Position numbers and translations under genes: made by a program
Shown: piece after piece, positions 8,770-17,772 of the stretch
Numbering within the stretch: the first letter of the stretch is position 1
Layout of the letters: each line of letters opens with the position of its first letter
The notes under the pieces: generated by a model
The model's database searches: none
What the model was told of the DNA's origin: nothing
The model's input: only the letters and a program-made list of their open reading frames with translations
Assembly: GCA_002840755.1 (NCBI GenBank)
Contig: PHBZ01000001.1
Span: 62,001 to 126,000 of the forward strand
Length of the DNA stretch: 64,000 nucleotides
Reading direction: 5' to 3'
Source: Chloroflexi bacterium HGW-Chloroflexi-10
Lineage (GTDB): Bacteria > Chloroflexota > Anaerolineae > Anaerolineales > Anaerolineaceae

Positions 8770-8826
8770 GGAAAAGCGAAATACTCCCGCAGAGCGAAAT
8801 ACAATTTCGCTGAGAGCACTTTATCC
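8770..8826 (+). repeat. Intergenic repeat copy 2 with a perfect short hairpin
   Basis: This copy starts GGAAAAGCGAAATACTCCC and ends ATTTCGCTGAGAGCACTTTATCC. The core AGCGAAAT-ACA-ATTTCGCT (8793-8811) is a perfect 8-pair hairpin with a 3-base loop. With copy 1 it looks like a REP-type or MITE-derived intergenic element. No open frame or target-site duplication was identified. Confidence 0.7.
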
Positions 8827-8878
8827 CACCGCTCTGGCGAGAGCGTTATTTTGTATTCAGAGGCATCCCCAAACTTAC

Positions 8879-8890
8879 TAAACCGGTTTA
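8879..8890. promoter_or_regulatory. LacI-family operator O1, upstream of the -35 box
   Basis: TAAACCGGTTTA is a perfect 12-bp palindrome with the central CG step typical of LacI/MalR-family sites. It lies 10 bases before the -35 box. Its centre is 51 bp from the centre of O2 and 64 bp from that of O3, which would allow a repression loop. Confidence 0.75.
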
Positions 8891-8900
8891 ATTTGGGGTA

Positions 8901-8929
8901 TTGACTCTTTTGGCAAACATTCCTATAAT
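8901..8929 (+). promoter_or_regulatory. Strong sigma70-type promoter of the maltodextrin-type operon
   Basis: TTGACT at 8901-8906 and TATAAT at 8924-8929 have the ideal 17-base spacing. Operators lie just before and just after it, so repression by the LacI protein encoded at the end of the operon is the natural reading. Confidence 0.85.
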
Positions 8930-8954
8930 TAAACCGATTTAGTAAACCGGTTTA
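8930..8954. promoter_or_regulatory. Tandem LacI-family operators O2 and O3 at the transcription start
   Basis: TAAACCGATTTA (8930-8941, one mismatch) is followed after one base by TAAACCGGTTTA (8943-8954, perfect). They start directly after the -10 box, where bound repressor blocks initiation. The 13-bp centre spacing would place two dimers on slightly rotated faces of the helix. Confidence 0.78.
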
Positions 8955-8980
8955 ATACCATTCTTGAAAGGAAGTTTCCC

Positions 8981-10342
8981 ATGCGTCGATCTCTTACTCT
9001 CGTTTCTGTATTGTGTCTGTTTGTCTTTTTGGCTTCGGTTTTGGCCGGCTGCGCTCCCGCGGCTACCCCTGAACCACAAGTCGTTGCTGAAACACAACCC
9101 ACTGCGGAGCAACCCGTTGCTGAACAACCTACTGAAGTTATTCAGCCGACCGAACCTGTGGCTCCGGCCGCTGAACAGGTTAAATTGTCCTTCTGGCATA
9201 ACTGGGAAGGCGCTAACGCTGATATTATGCAGGAACTGATTGAGCGTTTCAACAGTCAGAATCCGGATATCCTGGTGGAAGCCACATTTCAGCCGTACGC
9301 CGATATCATGACACTTTACCAAACTGCCATCGTCGCCGAAACCAATCCGGATATCGCTGCCCTGGATCTGGTGCTGCTGCCGCAACTGGTGGAAACCGGC
9401 GCCGTGGCTGCATTGGATGATTTTGTAGCCAATGACGCCGAAGTTCAGGTAGATGATTTTTATCCCATGCTGGCAAATTTTGATATCATCAATGGTATGC
9501 GCTATGCATTACCGGTCAGCACCAATAATATGCAGTTGATCTGGAATAAAGATTTGTTTACAAAAGCCGGTCTGGACCCGGAAGTACCGCCAACAACCTG
9601 GGCAGAGATGCAGGCGATGGCCGAACAGTGCCAGGACGCCGATAACGGCGTGGTTGGTTTCGAATATTACACCCAGCCCACTGGTGAAGGCATTACCTGG
9701 CAGTTCCAGGTGTGGTTATGGGCCGCTGGCGGCGAGTTCCTGAATGCGGATAACACAGCCGCAGCCTTCAACACTCCCGCAGGTGAGAAAGCGCTTGCCT
9801 ATGTTGCCGATATGCTCTCTGGCAAAGGTTCCCAACCGGGGCCTTGGGGTTTGTTTGGCGACCAGCACGCCTGTATGCAGTTGGATGGTTCCTGGCTGTT
9901 TGGCTACCGTAAAGACGCTCCGTTCCAATGGGGTATCGCAGCGGTCCCGGCTCCTGAAGATGGCACGACTGCCAGTAACGTTGGCGGAGAGCACCTCTTC
10001 ATGTTTGACAATATCGAGAACAAAGAAGCTGCCTGGAAGTTTATGCGTTACCTGACCAGCGCCGAGGTTCAAATTGAATGGGACCAACGTACCGGTTTCC
10101 TGCCCGTACGTAAGTCAGTAGCAGAAAACGCCGATTACCTGACCTGGATCAATGAAACAGAACCCCGCATGCTGCCATTTGTCGAAGGAATGCAATTCGC
10201 ACATACCCGTCCGGCCACTGCCAAATATTTCGCGGTCTCGGATGCTTTTTCACGCGAAATTCAGAAAGCTTTGTTGAATGAAGCTACACCACAGGAAGCC
10301 TTAGCTGCCGCTGAAGCTGCCGTAAATGAAGCACTGAAGTAA
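8981..10342 (+). CDS. Carbohydrate ABC transporter substrate-binding lipoprotein (MalE-like)
   Basis: The 453-residue protein starts behind GAAAGGAAGTTTCCC. It has a lipoprotein signal ending LAGC (Cys24), a Pro/Glu/Thr-rich linker to about residue 65, and then a family-1 solute-binding domain beginning VKLSFWHNWEG, with the hinge region TNNMQLIWNKDLF and DGSWLFGYRKDAPFQWGIA. It is the first gene of an operon with two permeases and a GH13 enzyme, so the ligand is probably maltose or a maltodextrin. The ligand is inferred from context; the binding residues are not proven. Confidence 0.92.
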   Translation: MRRSLTLVSVLCLFVFLASVLAGCAPAATPEPQVVAETQPTAEQPVAEQPTEVIQPTEPVAPAAEQVKLSFWHNWEGANADIMQELIERFNSQNPDILVEATFQPYADIMTLYQTAIVAETNPDIAALDLVLLPQLVETGAVAALDDFVANDAEVQVDDFYPMLANFDIINGMRYALPVSTNNMQLIWNKDLFTKAGLDPEVPPTTWAEMQAMAEQCQDADNGVVGFEYYTQPTGEGITWQFQVWLWAAGGEFLNADNTAAAFNTPAGEKALAYVADMLSGKGSQPGPWGLFGDQHACMQLDGSWLFGYRKDAPFQWGIAAVPAPEDGTTASNVGGEHLFMFDNIENKEAAWKFMRYLTSAEVQIEWDQRTGFLPVRKSVAENADYLTWINETEPRMLPFVEGMQFAHTRPATAKYFAVSDAFSREIQKALLNEATPQEALAAAEAAVNEALK

Positions 10343-10367
10343 TTAATACTGGACATTTCCCTCCAAC

Positions 10368-10397
10368 AAGGGGAGAGACCACCATATCTCTCCCCTT
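10368..10397 (+). terminator. Intercistronic hairpin between binding protein and permease genes
   Basis: AAGGGGAGAGA (10368-10378) pairs perfectly with TCTCTCCCCTT (10387-10397) around an 8-base loop. No run of T follows, so it is better read as a 3'-end stabiliser or partial attenuator that keeps binding-protein mRNA more abundant than permease mRNA. A comparable hairpin sits at the same place in the second importer (30942-30968). Confidence 0.75.
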
Positions 10398-10412
10398 CAA
10401 GAAAGGACGCTG

Positions 10413-11354
10413 ATGCAAAAAACTGTTTTTGAAAATCCCTCTCTCTTGACATCATTTTCTCTTAAGCCCAAACCAAAAAAGCGCGAGGGATGGATTGCTT
10501 TTTTGTTTTTATTGCCGTCTTTATTGGTTTTAGGTATTTTTAATTTTTATCCTACCTTTTCTATTTTTTGGTTAAGTTTATTTCAATGGGACAATTTATC
10601 GAAAGTTAAGAAATTTATTTTTCTGGAAAATTTTGTATCTTTAATGCAAAACGACCGTTTTTGGAACGCGCTTTGGGTTACGTTGCAATACACTTTGGTG
10701 GTCACGGTAATCAGTATCATCCTCGGGTTGGTTCTGGCTGTTCTTTTGAATAACCGCTTTTTGGCCGGAATATCCTTTTGGCGCGGTCTGTTTTTTCTGC
10801 CGGTGGTAACACCAACGGTCGCCGCGGCCATGGTGTGGATCCTCTTATTTAATCCCGGGTTCGGTTTTGTAAATGTGATCCTGCGTGCTTTGGGATTGGA
10901 AGGCCTGAATTGGCTGGCCGATACCACCTGGGCATTACCTACGGTGATGTCTTTAGGTGTCTGGCGCCGTCTGGGGTTTACGTTAATCCTATATCTGGCA
11001 GCTTTGCAATCCTTACCCAAGGATTATTTCGATAGCGCCGAGGTGGATGGCGCAAATGCCTGGCAGCGTTTTATTTATATTATTGTTCCCTTACTGAAAT
11101 CCACAACAGTTATGTTGATTATCTTAGGAATTATCGATTCTTTTTTGGTGTTTGATCAGGTACTGGTGCTGACGCGCGGCGGCCCGGCCAATGCCACCGA
11201 AGTGATTGGGATGTTTATGTACTCCACTTCATTTTCTTTGTTTAAATTAGGCTACGGCGCAGCCATATCGGTGGTCATGTTTTTGGTTGTGGCGTTGTTT
11301 ACCTTGCTGCAATGGCGTATTGTCGGCTTTGGTTCTGTAGGAGATGTGGAATGA
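10413..11354 (+). CDS. Carbohydrate ABC transporter permease, MalF/UgpA-like
   Basis: The 313-residue protein starts behind AAGAAAGGACGCTG. It has about six membrane helices and the cytoplasmic EAA loop as DYFDSAEVDGANAWQRFIYI, where the ATPase docks. Its first 80 codons are very T-rich and Phe/Leu-rich. It ends in an ATGA overlap with the next permease, so the two are translationally coupled. No ATPase gene follows; a shared MsmX/MalK-type ATPase elsewhere is likely. Confidence 0.93.
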   Translation: MQKTVFENPSLLTSFSLKPKPKKREGWIAFLFLLPSLLVLGIFNFYPTFSIFWLSLFQWDNLSKVKKFIFLENFVSLMQNDRFWNALWVTLQYTLVVTVISIILGLVLAVLLNNRFLAGISFWRGLFFLPVVTPTVAAAMVWILLFNPGFGFVNVILRALGLEGLNWLADTTWALPTVMSLGVWRRLGFTLILYLAALQSLPKDYFDSAEVDGANAWQRFIYIIVPLLKSTTVMLIILGIIDSFLVFDQVLVLTRGGPANATEVIGMFMYSTSFSLFKLGYGAAISVVMFLVVALFTLLQWRIVGFGSVGDVE

Positions 11355-12202
11355 AAAAAACCTGGTTGCTCCCATTTCGTATGGATCGCCGTACACGCAC
11401 GACGCTTATATTGGCATTGATCTTAATCCCAGCGGCTTTTGTGATTCTGGTGCCCTATTTGTGGATGTTAACCACCTCTTTAAAACTGCGCGGTACCACC
11501 GGCCTGCCGCCGTATTTGTTCCCAACAACTTTTGTGTTTGAAAATTACCTGCAAGCCTGGCAAGCCGCTCCCTTTGCACGCTATTATTTAAACACCTCCG
11601 TAGTGGCGATCGCGATTATTTTTGCCCGGGTTATTTTTGCCGGGATGGCCGCCTATGCCTTTTCGTTTCTGAATTTCCGCGGACGCGACCTGCTATTTTT
11701 ACTGTTTCTGGGTACGATGATGATCCCCTTCCAGGCAACCATTATTCCTTCTTATCTGATTATCCGCGACTTGAAATGGTTCAACACCTTTCAGGCGTTA
11801 ATTGTGCCGCGCATGGTGGACGCCTTTTCAATATTTTTGCTGCGTCAGGCGTTTATTTCCCTGCCGAAAGATTATTTGGACGCGGCGCAGTTGGATGGCT
11901 GCAATCATTGGCAAATTTTGTGGAAAGTGGTTATGCCGCTCAATCGTTCTTCGGCCGTGACCATGGGCTTGTTTGCCTTTTTGTTTGCCTGGAATGATTT
12001 TTTGTGGCCGTTGTTGGTAGCCAATGATGAAAACATGCGCACCATTCAAATTGGTTTACAGATTTTTTCGGGGCGCTACCAGACCGAATGGACCTATATG
12101 ATGGCCGGAACGGTAACCGCTACATTGTTACCGATTATTCTGTTTCTGGTTGCTCAGCGTAGTTTTATTTCCGGTCTTTCCCGTTCCGGTTTGAAAGGTT
12201 AA
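11351..12202 (+). CDS. Carbohydrate ABC transporter permease, MalG/UgpE-like
   Basis: The 283-residue partner permease starts at the ATG overlapping the previous stop codon; an open frame from 11312 is only the upstream extension. It has six predicted helices and the EAA loop DYLDAAQLDGCNHWQILWKV. A Trp-rich periplasmic end (FAWNDFLWPLLV) is typical of MalG-type subunits. It forms a heterodimer with the upstream permease. Confidence 0.93.
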   Translation: MKKTWLLPFRMDRRTRTTLILALILIPAAFVILVPYLWMLTTSLKLRGTTGLPPYLFPTTFVFENYLQAWQAAPFARYYLNTSVVAIAIIFARVIFAGMAAYAFSFLNFRGRDLLFLLFLGTMMIPFQATIIPSYLIIRDLKWFNTFQALIVPRMVDAFSIFLLRQAFISLPKDYLDAAQLDGCNHWQILWKVVMPLNRSSAVTMGLFAFLFAWNDFLWPLLVANDENMRTIQIGLQIFSGRYQTEWTYMMAGTVTATLLPIILFLVAQRSFISGLSRSGLKG

Positions 12203-12219
12203 ATACAAGGAGTATCATC

Positions 12220-13623
12220 ATGAAAAAAATTATCAATTCGCCCGCCTGGGTGCGAGATGCGGTGTTTTACCAGATTTTTCCGGAACGTTTTGCCAATGGG
12301 GATCCCTCCAATGACCCGGATTGGGTGCTGCCGTGGGGCACACAGCCGACACCCTTAAGCTTTATGGGCGGCGATTTGCAAGGGATATTGGATCACTTGC
12401 CGTATCTGAAAGAAATGGGCTTCAATGCCATTTATCTGACGCCTATTTTTGCGGCGCTTTCCAACCATAAGTACGATGCAAGTGATTACCTGAAAATTGA
12501 TCCGCAATTTGGAGACCTTGCCCTGTTTAAAAAACTGGTGAGTGACGCTCATCAGCAAGGGATTCGGGTGGTATTGGATGCCGTTTTTAATCATTGCGGG
12601 GATGGTTTTTGGGCTTTTCAGGATGTAATGCAGCATAAAGAAAAATCGGTGTATCGCGATTGGTTTCATCTGACCGCTGCTGAAATAGAACAAACCCCGC
12701 CCAATTACCAGACCTGCGGCGGGGCCGGTTTTCTGCCGAAATTAAATCTCCAGAATGCGGATGTCCGTAACTATCTTTTCACAGTGGCAGAATATTGGCT
12801 GAAAGAAACCGGCATGGATGGCTGGCGCCTGGATGTACCCTGGAAGGCGCCATTGGAATTTTGGCGTGAGTTTCGCCAGGTGGTGAAAAAGGTTAACCCG
12901 CAAGCTTATATCGTCGCCGAATCCTGGCGTGATGGTTTGTATTGGCTGGAGGGCGATACCTGTGACGCGGTGATGAATTATCCGCTGCGTGATTATATTC
13001 TGGATTATTGCGCGCGTGACGCGATGGATGCCGAAGATTATGATCATTTTGTGAAACGCCTCCTGGAGCAGTACGCGGATCAGGCTGCAGTTCAGCTCAA
13101 CTTGTTGGGCAGTCATGATACCGAACGAATATTAACGTCCTGCAACCAGGATGTCGAACGCGCCATGCTGGCATTTATCTGCATGTTTACCGCTGTTGGT
13201 GTGCCCATGGTTTATTATGGCGATGAAAATGGCATGTCTGGCAAAAATGATCCGGACTGCCGAAAATGTATGCAGTGGGATACCGCGCAATGGAATCACC
13301 GAATACGCGCTTTACTGAAAACATTAATTGCGTTACGCAATGAGCATCCGGCGCTGCGCGATGGCGCATATACAACGTTGTTAACCTTTAATGGAGTCTA
13401 TGCTTACCTGCGCGCAGATTCAAACGATAAAGTGCTTGTGGTAATCAACCCACGTGTTTTGCGTTCCAATGTTAAAATACAAATAGAGGGCGCTTTACAG
13501 AATGTCCCGGTGAAGTGGCGTGATGTATTGTCCGGTGAGGTGTTTTCTATTCAGGACGGCAATCTGTGCATCCCAACACTGGCAGAGAAACAAGGCCTTA
13601 TCCTTATAGCGGAAACCGATTAA
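12220..13623 (+). CDS. GH13 alpha-amylase-family enzyme, cyclomaltodextrinase/alpha-glucosidase type
   Basis: The 467-residue protein has no signal peptide, so it acts on imported oligosaccharides in the cytoplasm. The four GH13 regions are present: VVLDAVFNHCG, GWRLDVPW (nucleophile Asp205), YIVAESWRDG (acid/base Glu234) and LLGSHDTERI (Asp300). The opening VRDAVFYQIFPERFANGDP is typical of the cyclomaltodextrinase/neopullulanase group, but the N-terminal CBM34 domain of about 120 residues is missing, so the dimer-type active site of that group may not form. The start at 12220 follows AAGGAGTATCATC. It lies 17 bases after the permease gene. Confidence 0.92.
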   Translation: MKKIINSPAWVRDAVFYQIFPERFANGDPSNDPDWVLPWGTQPTPLSFMGGDLQGILDHLPYLKEMGFNAIYLTPIFAALSNHKYDASDYLKIDPQFGDLALFKKLVSDAHQQGIRVVLDAVFNHCGDGFWAFQDVMQHKEKSVYRDWFHLTAAEIEQTPPNYQTCGGAGFLPKLNLQNADVRNYLFTVAEYWLKETGMDGWRLDVPWKAPLEFWREFRQVVKKVNPQAYIVAESWRDGLYWLEGDTCDAVMNYPLRDYILDYCARDAMDAEDYDHFVKRLLEQYADQAAVQLNLLGSHDTERILTSCNQDVERAMLAFICMFTAVGVPMVYYGDENGMSGKNDPDCRKCMQWDTAQWNHRIRALLKTLIALRNEHPALRDGAYTTLLTFNGVYAYLRADSNDKVLVVINPRVLRSNVKIQIEGALQNVPVKWRDVLSGEVFSIQDGNLCIPTLAEKQGLILIAETD

Positions 13624-13637
13624 TCGAGGGAGCTTGC

Positions 13638-14678
13638 ATGCCAAAAGCGAATATTAAGGATATTGCTCAAAAAGCGGGTGTCTCCAAAACGGCTGTGTCT
13701 TTTGCCTTTAATAACCCCAGCCGGTTATCGGAAAATACGGTTAAGCACATTTTAGAAGTTGCCGATGAAATGGGCTATTCACCCGATCCTGTGGCGCGGA
13801 GCATGTCTACCGGAAAGACCGGTACGATTGGCTTATTGCTGCCGCAGCCTATTCCGGAGATTGTGCGCAATCCATTTTTTCCTGAATTTGTGGAGGGTAT
13901 CGGCGAAGTGTGTACCCATTCGGGGCTCTCTTTGCTGCTGGTGCCGCCGTTAAAGGGCAGTATTCGCCGCGCGATTGTGAATGCCGCAGTGGATGGCTTC
14001 CTGACGTTGGGTTTGGAAGAATACAAAGCCACGATGATGGTGCTGCGCCAGCGGGATGTCCCCTTTGTTACGGTTGATTCGGACCCGATTGAAGGAGTCC
14101 CGGCGGTCAACGTGGACGATACGGGCGGCGCACAAAAAGCAATGGAACATCTTTTGCAAATGGGACACCGCCAAATCACCATTCTTGCAATTCGCTCAGG
14201 GAAACGCGGCCAATATAATGAATATGTAGGAACATTAGGGGCGCGCATACAGGGCTATATAAAGGCCCTGGAACCTTTTGGTTTATCGATTGACAGCCGT
14301 AAAATCCGCCTGGTGGAATGTGAAAGCACGGAAAAAGGCGGGGTGGAATGTTTTCAGAAAATCTGGAATACACGCTATCGGCCGACGGCTGTAATTGCCA
14401 TGAGCGATATTATTGCCATAGGGGTGATGAAAGCCGCCCAGGCTGAAGGGGTAGTGGTACCGCGTGATTTATCGATTGTAGGTTTTGATGATATTCCATT
14501 ATCCGGATTGCTCAAACCGGCCCTGACCACCATCTCGCAGCCGTCACTGGAAAAAGGCGATCTGGCAGCGAAAACGTTGGTGCGCTTACTGGATGGACTG
14601 ATTGAACCAATCCATCACTGCCTGCCCACCCGGTTAATTAAGCGGGAAACGGTCAGTGAGCCGTTGGAAGAGAAATAA
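13638..14678 (+). CDS. LacI-family transcriptional regulator
   Basis: The 346-residue protein starts at the ATG at 13638 behind GAGGGAGCTTGC, giving the normal LacI N-terminus NIKDIAQKAGVSKTAVSF. An upstream open-frame extension (to 13566) overlaps the GH13 gene and is not used. The HTH and hinge helix (residues 1-60) are followed by a periplasmic-binding-protein-like ligand domain with GTIGLLLPQP, FVTVDSDPIEGVPAVNVDD and SIVGFDDIPLSGLLKPALTT. It closes the operon and probably represses it by binding the TAAACCGGTTTA sites at 8879-8954. The inducer is probably a maltooligosaccharide. Confidence 0.92.
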   Translation: MPKANIKDIAQKAGVSKTAVSFAFNNPSRLSENTVKHILEVADEMGYSPDPVARSMSTGKTGTIGLLLPQPIPEIVRNPFFPEFVEGIGEVCTHSGLSLLLVPPLKGSIRRAIVNAAVDGFLTLGLEEYKATMMVLRQRDVPFVTVDSDPIEGVPAVNVDDTGGAQKAMEHLLQMGHRQITILAIRSGKRGQYNEYVGTLGARIQGYIKALEPFGLSIDSRKIRLVECESTEKGGVECFQKIWNTRYRPTAVIAMSDIIAIGVMKAAQAEGVVVPRDLSIVGFDDIPLSGLLKPALTTISQPSLEKGDLAAKTLVRLLDGLIEPIHHCLPTRLIKRETVSEPLEEK

Positions 14679-14793
14679 TAATAAACTTATTTTGCCCGAT
14701 TTAGGCTGGGATTGGTAAAATTGCAGGCTGTGGAAGCATCAAAAAAACTTTATTGGTGATACGGGATGTGTTGAAATTAGCAGGCCCGGCAGC

Positions 14794-17520
14794 TTAATCG
14801 CCGCTGTTTGATTTAGGCGCTGGTGTTGCGAATGAGAGACCCCACGAGAACGTCAGGTTATCAATCTGGGCCAGTGCACCACCATCTCCGCTTTTAAACA
14901 TCAGCCCAGCCATCGAACCAACCTTTTTATTTCCCACATAAGGAAAATCCGAAGTATTGTGTTTGGCAACCATTTCTCCATCGATGTAAAACTCAACCTG
15001 CTCATTCCAACACCTTGCCATAAGATGATGTTTTGTGCCTTCAAGTAATTTAGTGTATGAAGTGTGATTAGAAAACTCTGCAGGACCGTTGCTTTGGGCA
15101 TTACCAAATTCATCTATATAATAAGGAGTGACAATAACATACGTTTTAAGAATCCACAGAATATACCCGCCCGTATTTTGCCCTGAATAGGTCGATGCTT
15201 GATCCGACCATCGACACACCAGGCCGAATCCCTGGTCATAATCTCTTCTCTCGAGATCCACATCAACCGCTATTTCGACATTATAAGGAAGCTCTTGCGG
15301 ATAGAGAGCAATCCACTGCATGGCGCGGTTGGTGGTGATTTTTCCCTGACCAGATTCAGTTACCACGCTGACTTGAGTTTCAATCAACGCAGGCAGTTCT
15401 CCCGGCATACCGATGAAGCTTGCGAATTTCCATATATAAAAATAATAAGAATCCAAATCGGCATGCAGATCTAAATATTTTTTACCTTCCGGGTCGGTAA
15501 CTATGAAGGTGTCGATTTCCACCGCGATTTCTCCGGGGGAATCTTCCTGGTAAACCATGCCAATGATCTTGCCTTCCTTTACTGTGTCATCTTCCGTCGA
15601 ACCAAGTTGTTTTCCATTAACGGAAAGATTTAACTTTTCGCCCAAACAAGCGGCTTCAATAGTGTTAACCCCGGAGATGATGGCTTCGGAATCGCCTTCC
15701 ATCAGCGTATCCCGCTGTATTTCTGCCGATTCGCTGCTCGCCTGGGCCAGTGTGATATGCCAATGGCCGCCGCTGCTGACGCCCATTTCATACCAGCCTG
15801 TTCCGGAATAACGGCAGACCAGTGAGAGACTTGCGTTACCCTCGCCTTTGAATTCCATCTCCGTGGAGATATTCTGGTTGGATGTTGGCAGCAGAAGATC
15901 GTACATGGCATAAACGGATTCCGAGGTTGTACTATCCATGACCAGCTTATCTTGTTCGTTCTCAGCAAAGGTATAGGCTTGATTCACATGCTCGTGCCGA
16001 GGGAGGAAGGGAATCTCGTGAATAATCCAATCATCGAAACCGGCATCCGTACCCTCAAAATGGTTGGCATAAAATAGGCCCTCGGGTGTGGGAGAAGGAG
16101 TGAAGGTGATGGATGGTGTACTAGTTTCGGATATGCCAGGAGTCGGAGTGGCAGGTTCGAGTGCGGCCAATAGCGTGGGAGTAATTGCTGCCTGGTCAGA
16201 AACCGGGCGGCGGACGGTGAGGTTATCAATAATCACCTCGGCTTTTCCTTCCGATTCCAGTCCAAGGCCGATTTGCCCTTGAGAGTAAGCGTCATTTTCT
16301 GTAATACTGAGTTCAAGTCTGTTGAGTGCGAATTCGAGCCGGCTGCCTATACAAGAAATTGTAAGGTGGTTTATGTCTTCCAGGAGCCTATCCGTGGAGC
16401 CGTTGGCGAGTTTTTTTCCAGCACCGTCAATGATCCATTCGCCATCATTGGAGATGGAAAAAGCATAATTGCCCGCGTCGTTGCGGCAGATCAGGCTGAC
16501 TCTGGCTGGGTCGGACCCGAGAAATTGCACATCCACATCGATGATTGCATCGGTAAAACGATGTTCACGCTGAATAATGGTTGCCGTTCCATTATCTACT
16601 TTTAACCGATAAGCGCCATCCTGCGGATTTGCCTGGGATGTTTTATCATTCAGCTTTGCATCCCACCCCAATAATTTGGAAGGATCATCGAAGTTTTCGG
16701 TGTATAAAAGCATTTCCTCATCTTGAGGGGCGACGCTGGATGATTCCCCGCTTCCCAAATCTTCTACCAAAAGATTGTCAAAGGTGCCTGCCCCGGCCTT
16801 GTCGGCGTTGTAGCTCAGGTTGGTACTGCCAATGGTCATATCGTTATCCCGGGCAGATCCAAGTTCCACACCGTTGACAAGCAGAGTGAGACGGTTGCCA
16901 ATACAGCGACCTGCCAGACGGTTCTTATCCGGTTTAATTTCGGCAGACCAGCCTTCTGCCAGGATGGTTTCGCCATTGAGCCACTTGAGAATGAACCAAC
17001 GCCCATCGTTGGCAATCCGAAACAGGTAGCCTGTCCCTTGATGTCCGCGGCAAACAACACTAATATCCATGCGCGTTTCCGTCAGGAATTCGGTATCCAC
17101 CGAGACCTCGATATCTGAGAATTGCAGGTCTTCTGTTTCGACATAACCGGAGGAGAATTCGAAAAGATACTTACCATCCCTGGTGTTTTCCAGCCAAAGT
17201 GGATCGGTTCCCGGCCCGCCAACATGCCAGCCAAAAAAGGCGGCTTTGTTTTCAAAATTCAATGCGTAAAGCACGGGATGGGTAGGGGTGGCGGATGACA
17301 ATAGCTGTGTAGTAGCGGTGGGTCTTAGCATGAGTAATAAATATATCCCCAGGGCGAGAATTAACACGCCCAGCAGGATGGCCACCGGGAGTAGGAAGTT
17401 TTTAAGGTTCTGCCCGGGTTGGGGAGATATTGTTTCATTCCCGGATAATTCTTTACCACAGTAACGGCAAATGATGGCGTTGTTTTGGATTTTTTCAGCG
17501 CAATACGGACATTTTTTCAC
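14794..17520 (-). CDS. Membrane-anchored zinc-ribbon protein with four LamG-like repeats
   Basis: The 908-residue protein starts at the GTG at 17518-17520 behind AAGGGAGAATAAC; the open frame continues upstream with no homology. Residues 1-30 form a zinc ribbon (CPYCAEKI ... CRYCGKEL). One membrane helix lies at about residues 43-66. The rest is four divergent copies of a 150-200-residue jelly-roll unit, each with an xSxVCR or GLVCR strand, a second Cys near the middle ([55 protein letters not shown]) and an ending like FDNLLVEDL. The paired cysteines suggest one disulfide per unit. A Pro/Thr/Ser-rich linker separates units two and three. It is probably a surface glycan-binding or adhesion protein with a cytoplasmic zinc ribbon. 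No enzyme motif was seen. Confidence 0.85.
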   Translation of the reverse strand: MKKCPYCAEKIQNNAIICRYCGKELSGNETISPQPGQNLKNFLLPVAILLGVLILALGIYLLLMLRPTATTQLLSSATPTHPVLYALNFENKAAFFGWHVGGPGTDPLWLENTRDGKYLFEFSSGYVETEDLQFSDIEVSVDTEFLTETRMDISVVCRGHQGTGYLFRIANDGRWFILKWLNGETILAEGWSAEIKPDKNRLAGRCIGNRLTLLVNGVELGSARDNDMTIGSTNLSYNADKAGAGTFDNLLVEDLGSGESSSVAPQDEEMLLYTENFDDPSKLLGWDAKLNDKTSQANPQDGAYRLKVDNGTATIIQREHRFTDAIIDVDVQFLGSDPARVSLICRNDAGNYAFSISNDGEWIIDGAGKKLANGSTDRLLEDINHLTISCIGSRLEFALNRLELSITENDAYSQGQIGLGLESEGKAEVIIDNLTVRRPVSDQAAITPTLLAALEPATPTPGISETSTPSITFTPSPTPEGLFYANHFEGTDAGFDDWIIHEIPFLPRHEHVNQAYTFAENEQDKLVMDSTTSESVYAMYDLLLPTSNQNISTEMEFKGEGNASLSLVCRYSGTGWYEMGVSSGGHWHITLAQASSESAEIQRDTLMEGDSEAIISGVNTIEAACLGEKLNLSVNGKQLGSTEDDTVKEGKIIGMVYQEDSPGEIAVEIDTFIVTDPEGKKYLDLHADLDSYYFYIWKFASFIGMPGELPALIETQVSVVTESGQGKITTNRAMQWIALYPQELPYNVEIAVDVDLERRDYDQGFGLVCRWSDQASTYSGQNTGGYILWILKTYVIVTPYYIDEFGNAQSNGPAEFSNHTSYTKLLEGTKHHLMARCWNEQVEFYIDGEMVAKHNTSDFPYVGNKKVGSMAGLMFKSGDGGALAQIDNLTFSWGLSFATPAPKSNSGD

Positions 17521-17693
17521 GTTATTCTCCCTTGGATTGTGAAGATTGTCATTAATCAGTTTATTCCTGTGGAAGAAAAAAGTCAAATAAAAGAGCGGAT
17601 ATTTTAGCTGTGGGTCTTCAGCCCACGGAAGGCATTGCGCAGGACGCTGCGCATATTTGGGTGCCATTGCCATAGTATTTTCTCGTATATTCT

Positions 17694-17709
17694 TGTGACA
17701 AAAATCACT
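17694..17709. promoter_or_regulatory. CRP/FNR-family-like site upstream of the DoxX gene
   Basis: TGTGA-N6-TCACT has the spacing and half-site sequence of a CRP-family operator with one base off the ideal palindrome. A weak promoter (TTCAAT 17711-17716, TATTAT 17735-17740, 18-base spacing) follows, which puts the site at an activator-like position. No CRP-family gene is in the window. Confidence 0.45.
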
Positions 17710-17772
17710 ATTCAATGTGATAAAATTAGAGTAATATTATCTTATATATCAAATTACATGGAGGTATTTACA

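Larger units (their letters stand above)
8588..8980. other. 393-base intergenic region with repeats, promoter and operators
   Basis: No credible gene lies between ettA and the binding-protein gene. The first 240 bases hold two copies of a repeat unit and small hairpins built on GCGAAAT/ATTTCGC. The last 110 bases hold a strong promoter and three LacI-type operators. A short open frame at 8683-8904 has repeat-derived composition and no ribosome site, and was not accepted. Confidence 0.7.

Noticed and set aside
8683..8904. 73-codon open frame in the repeat region
   Set aside because: It runs through the repeat copies and the operator, has no ribosome site and looks like no protein family.
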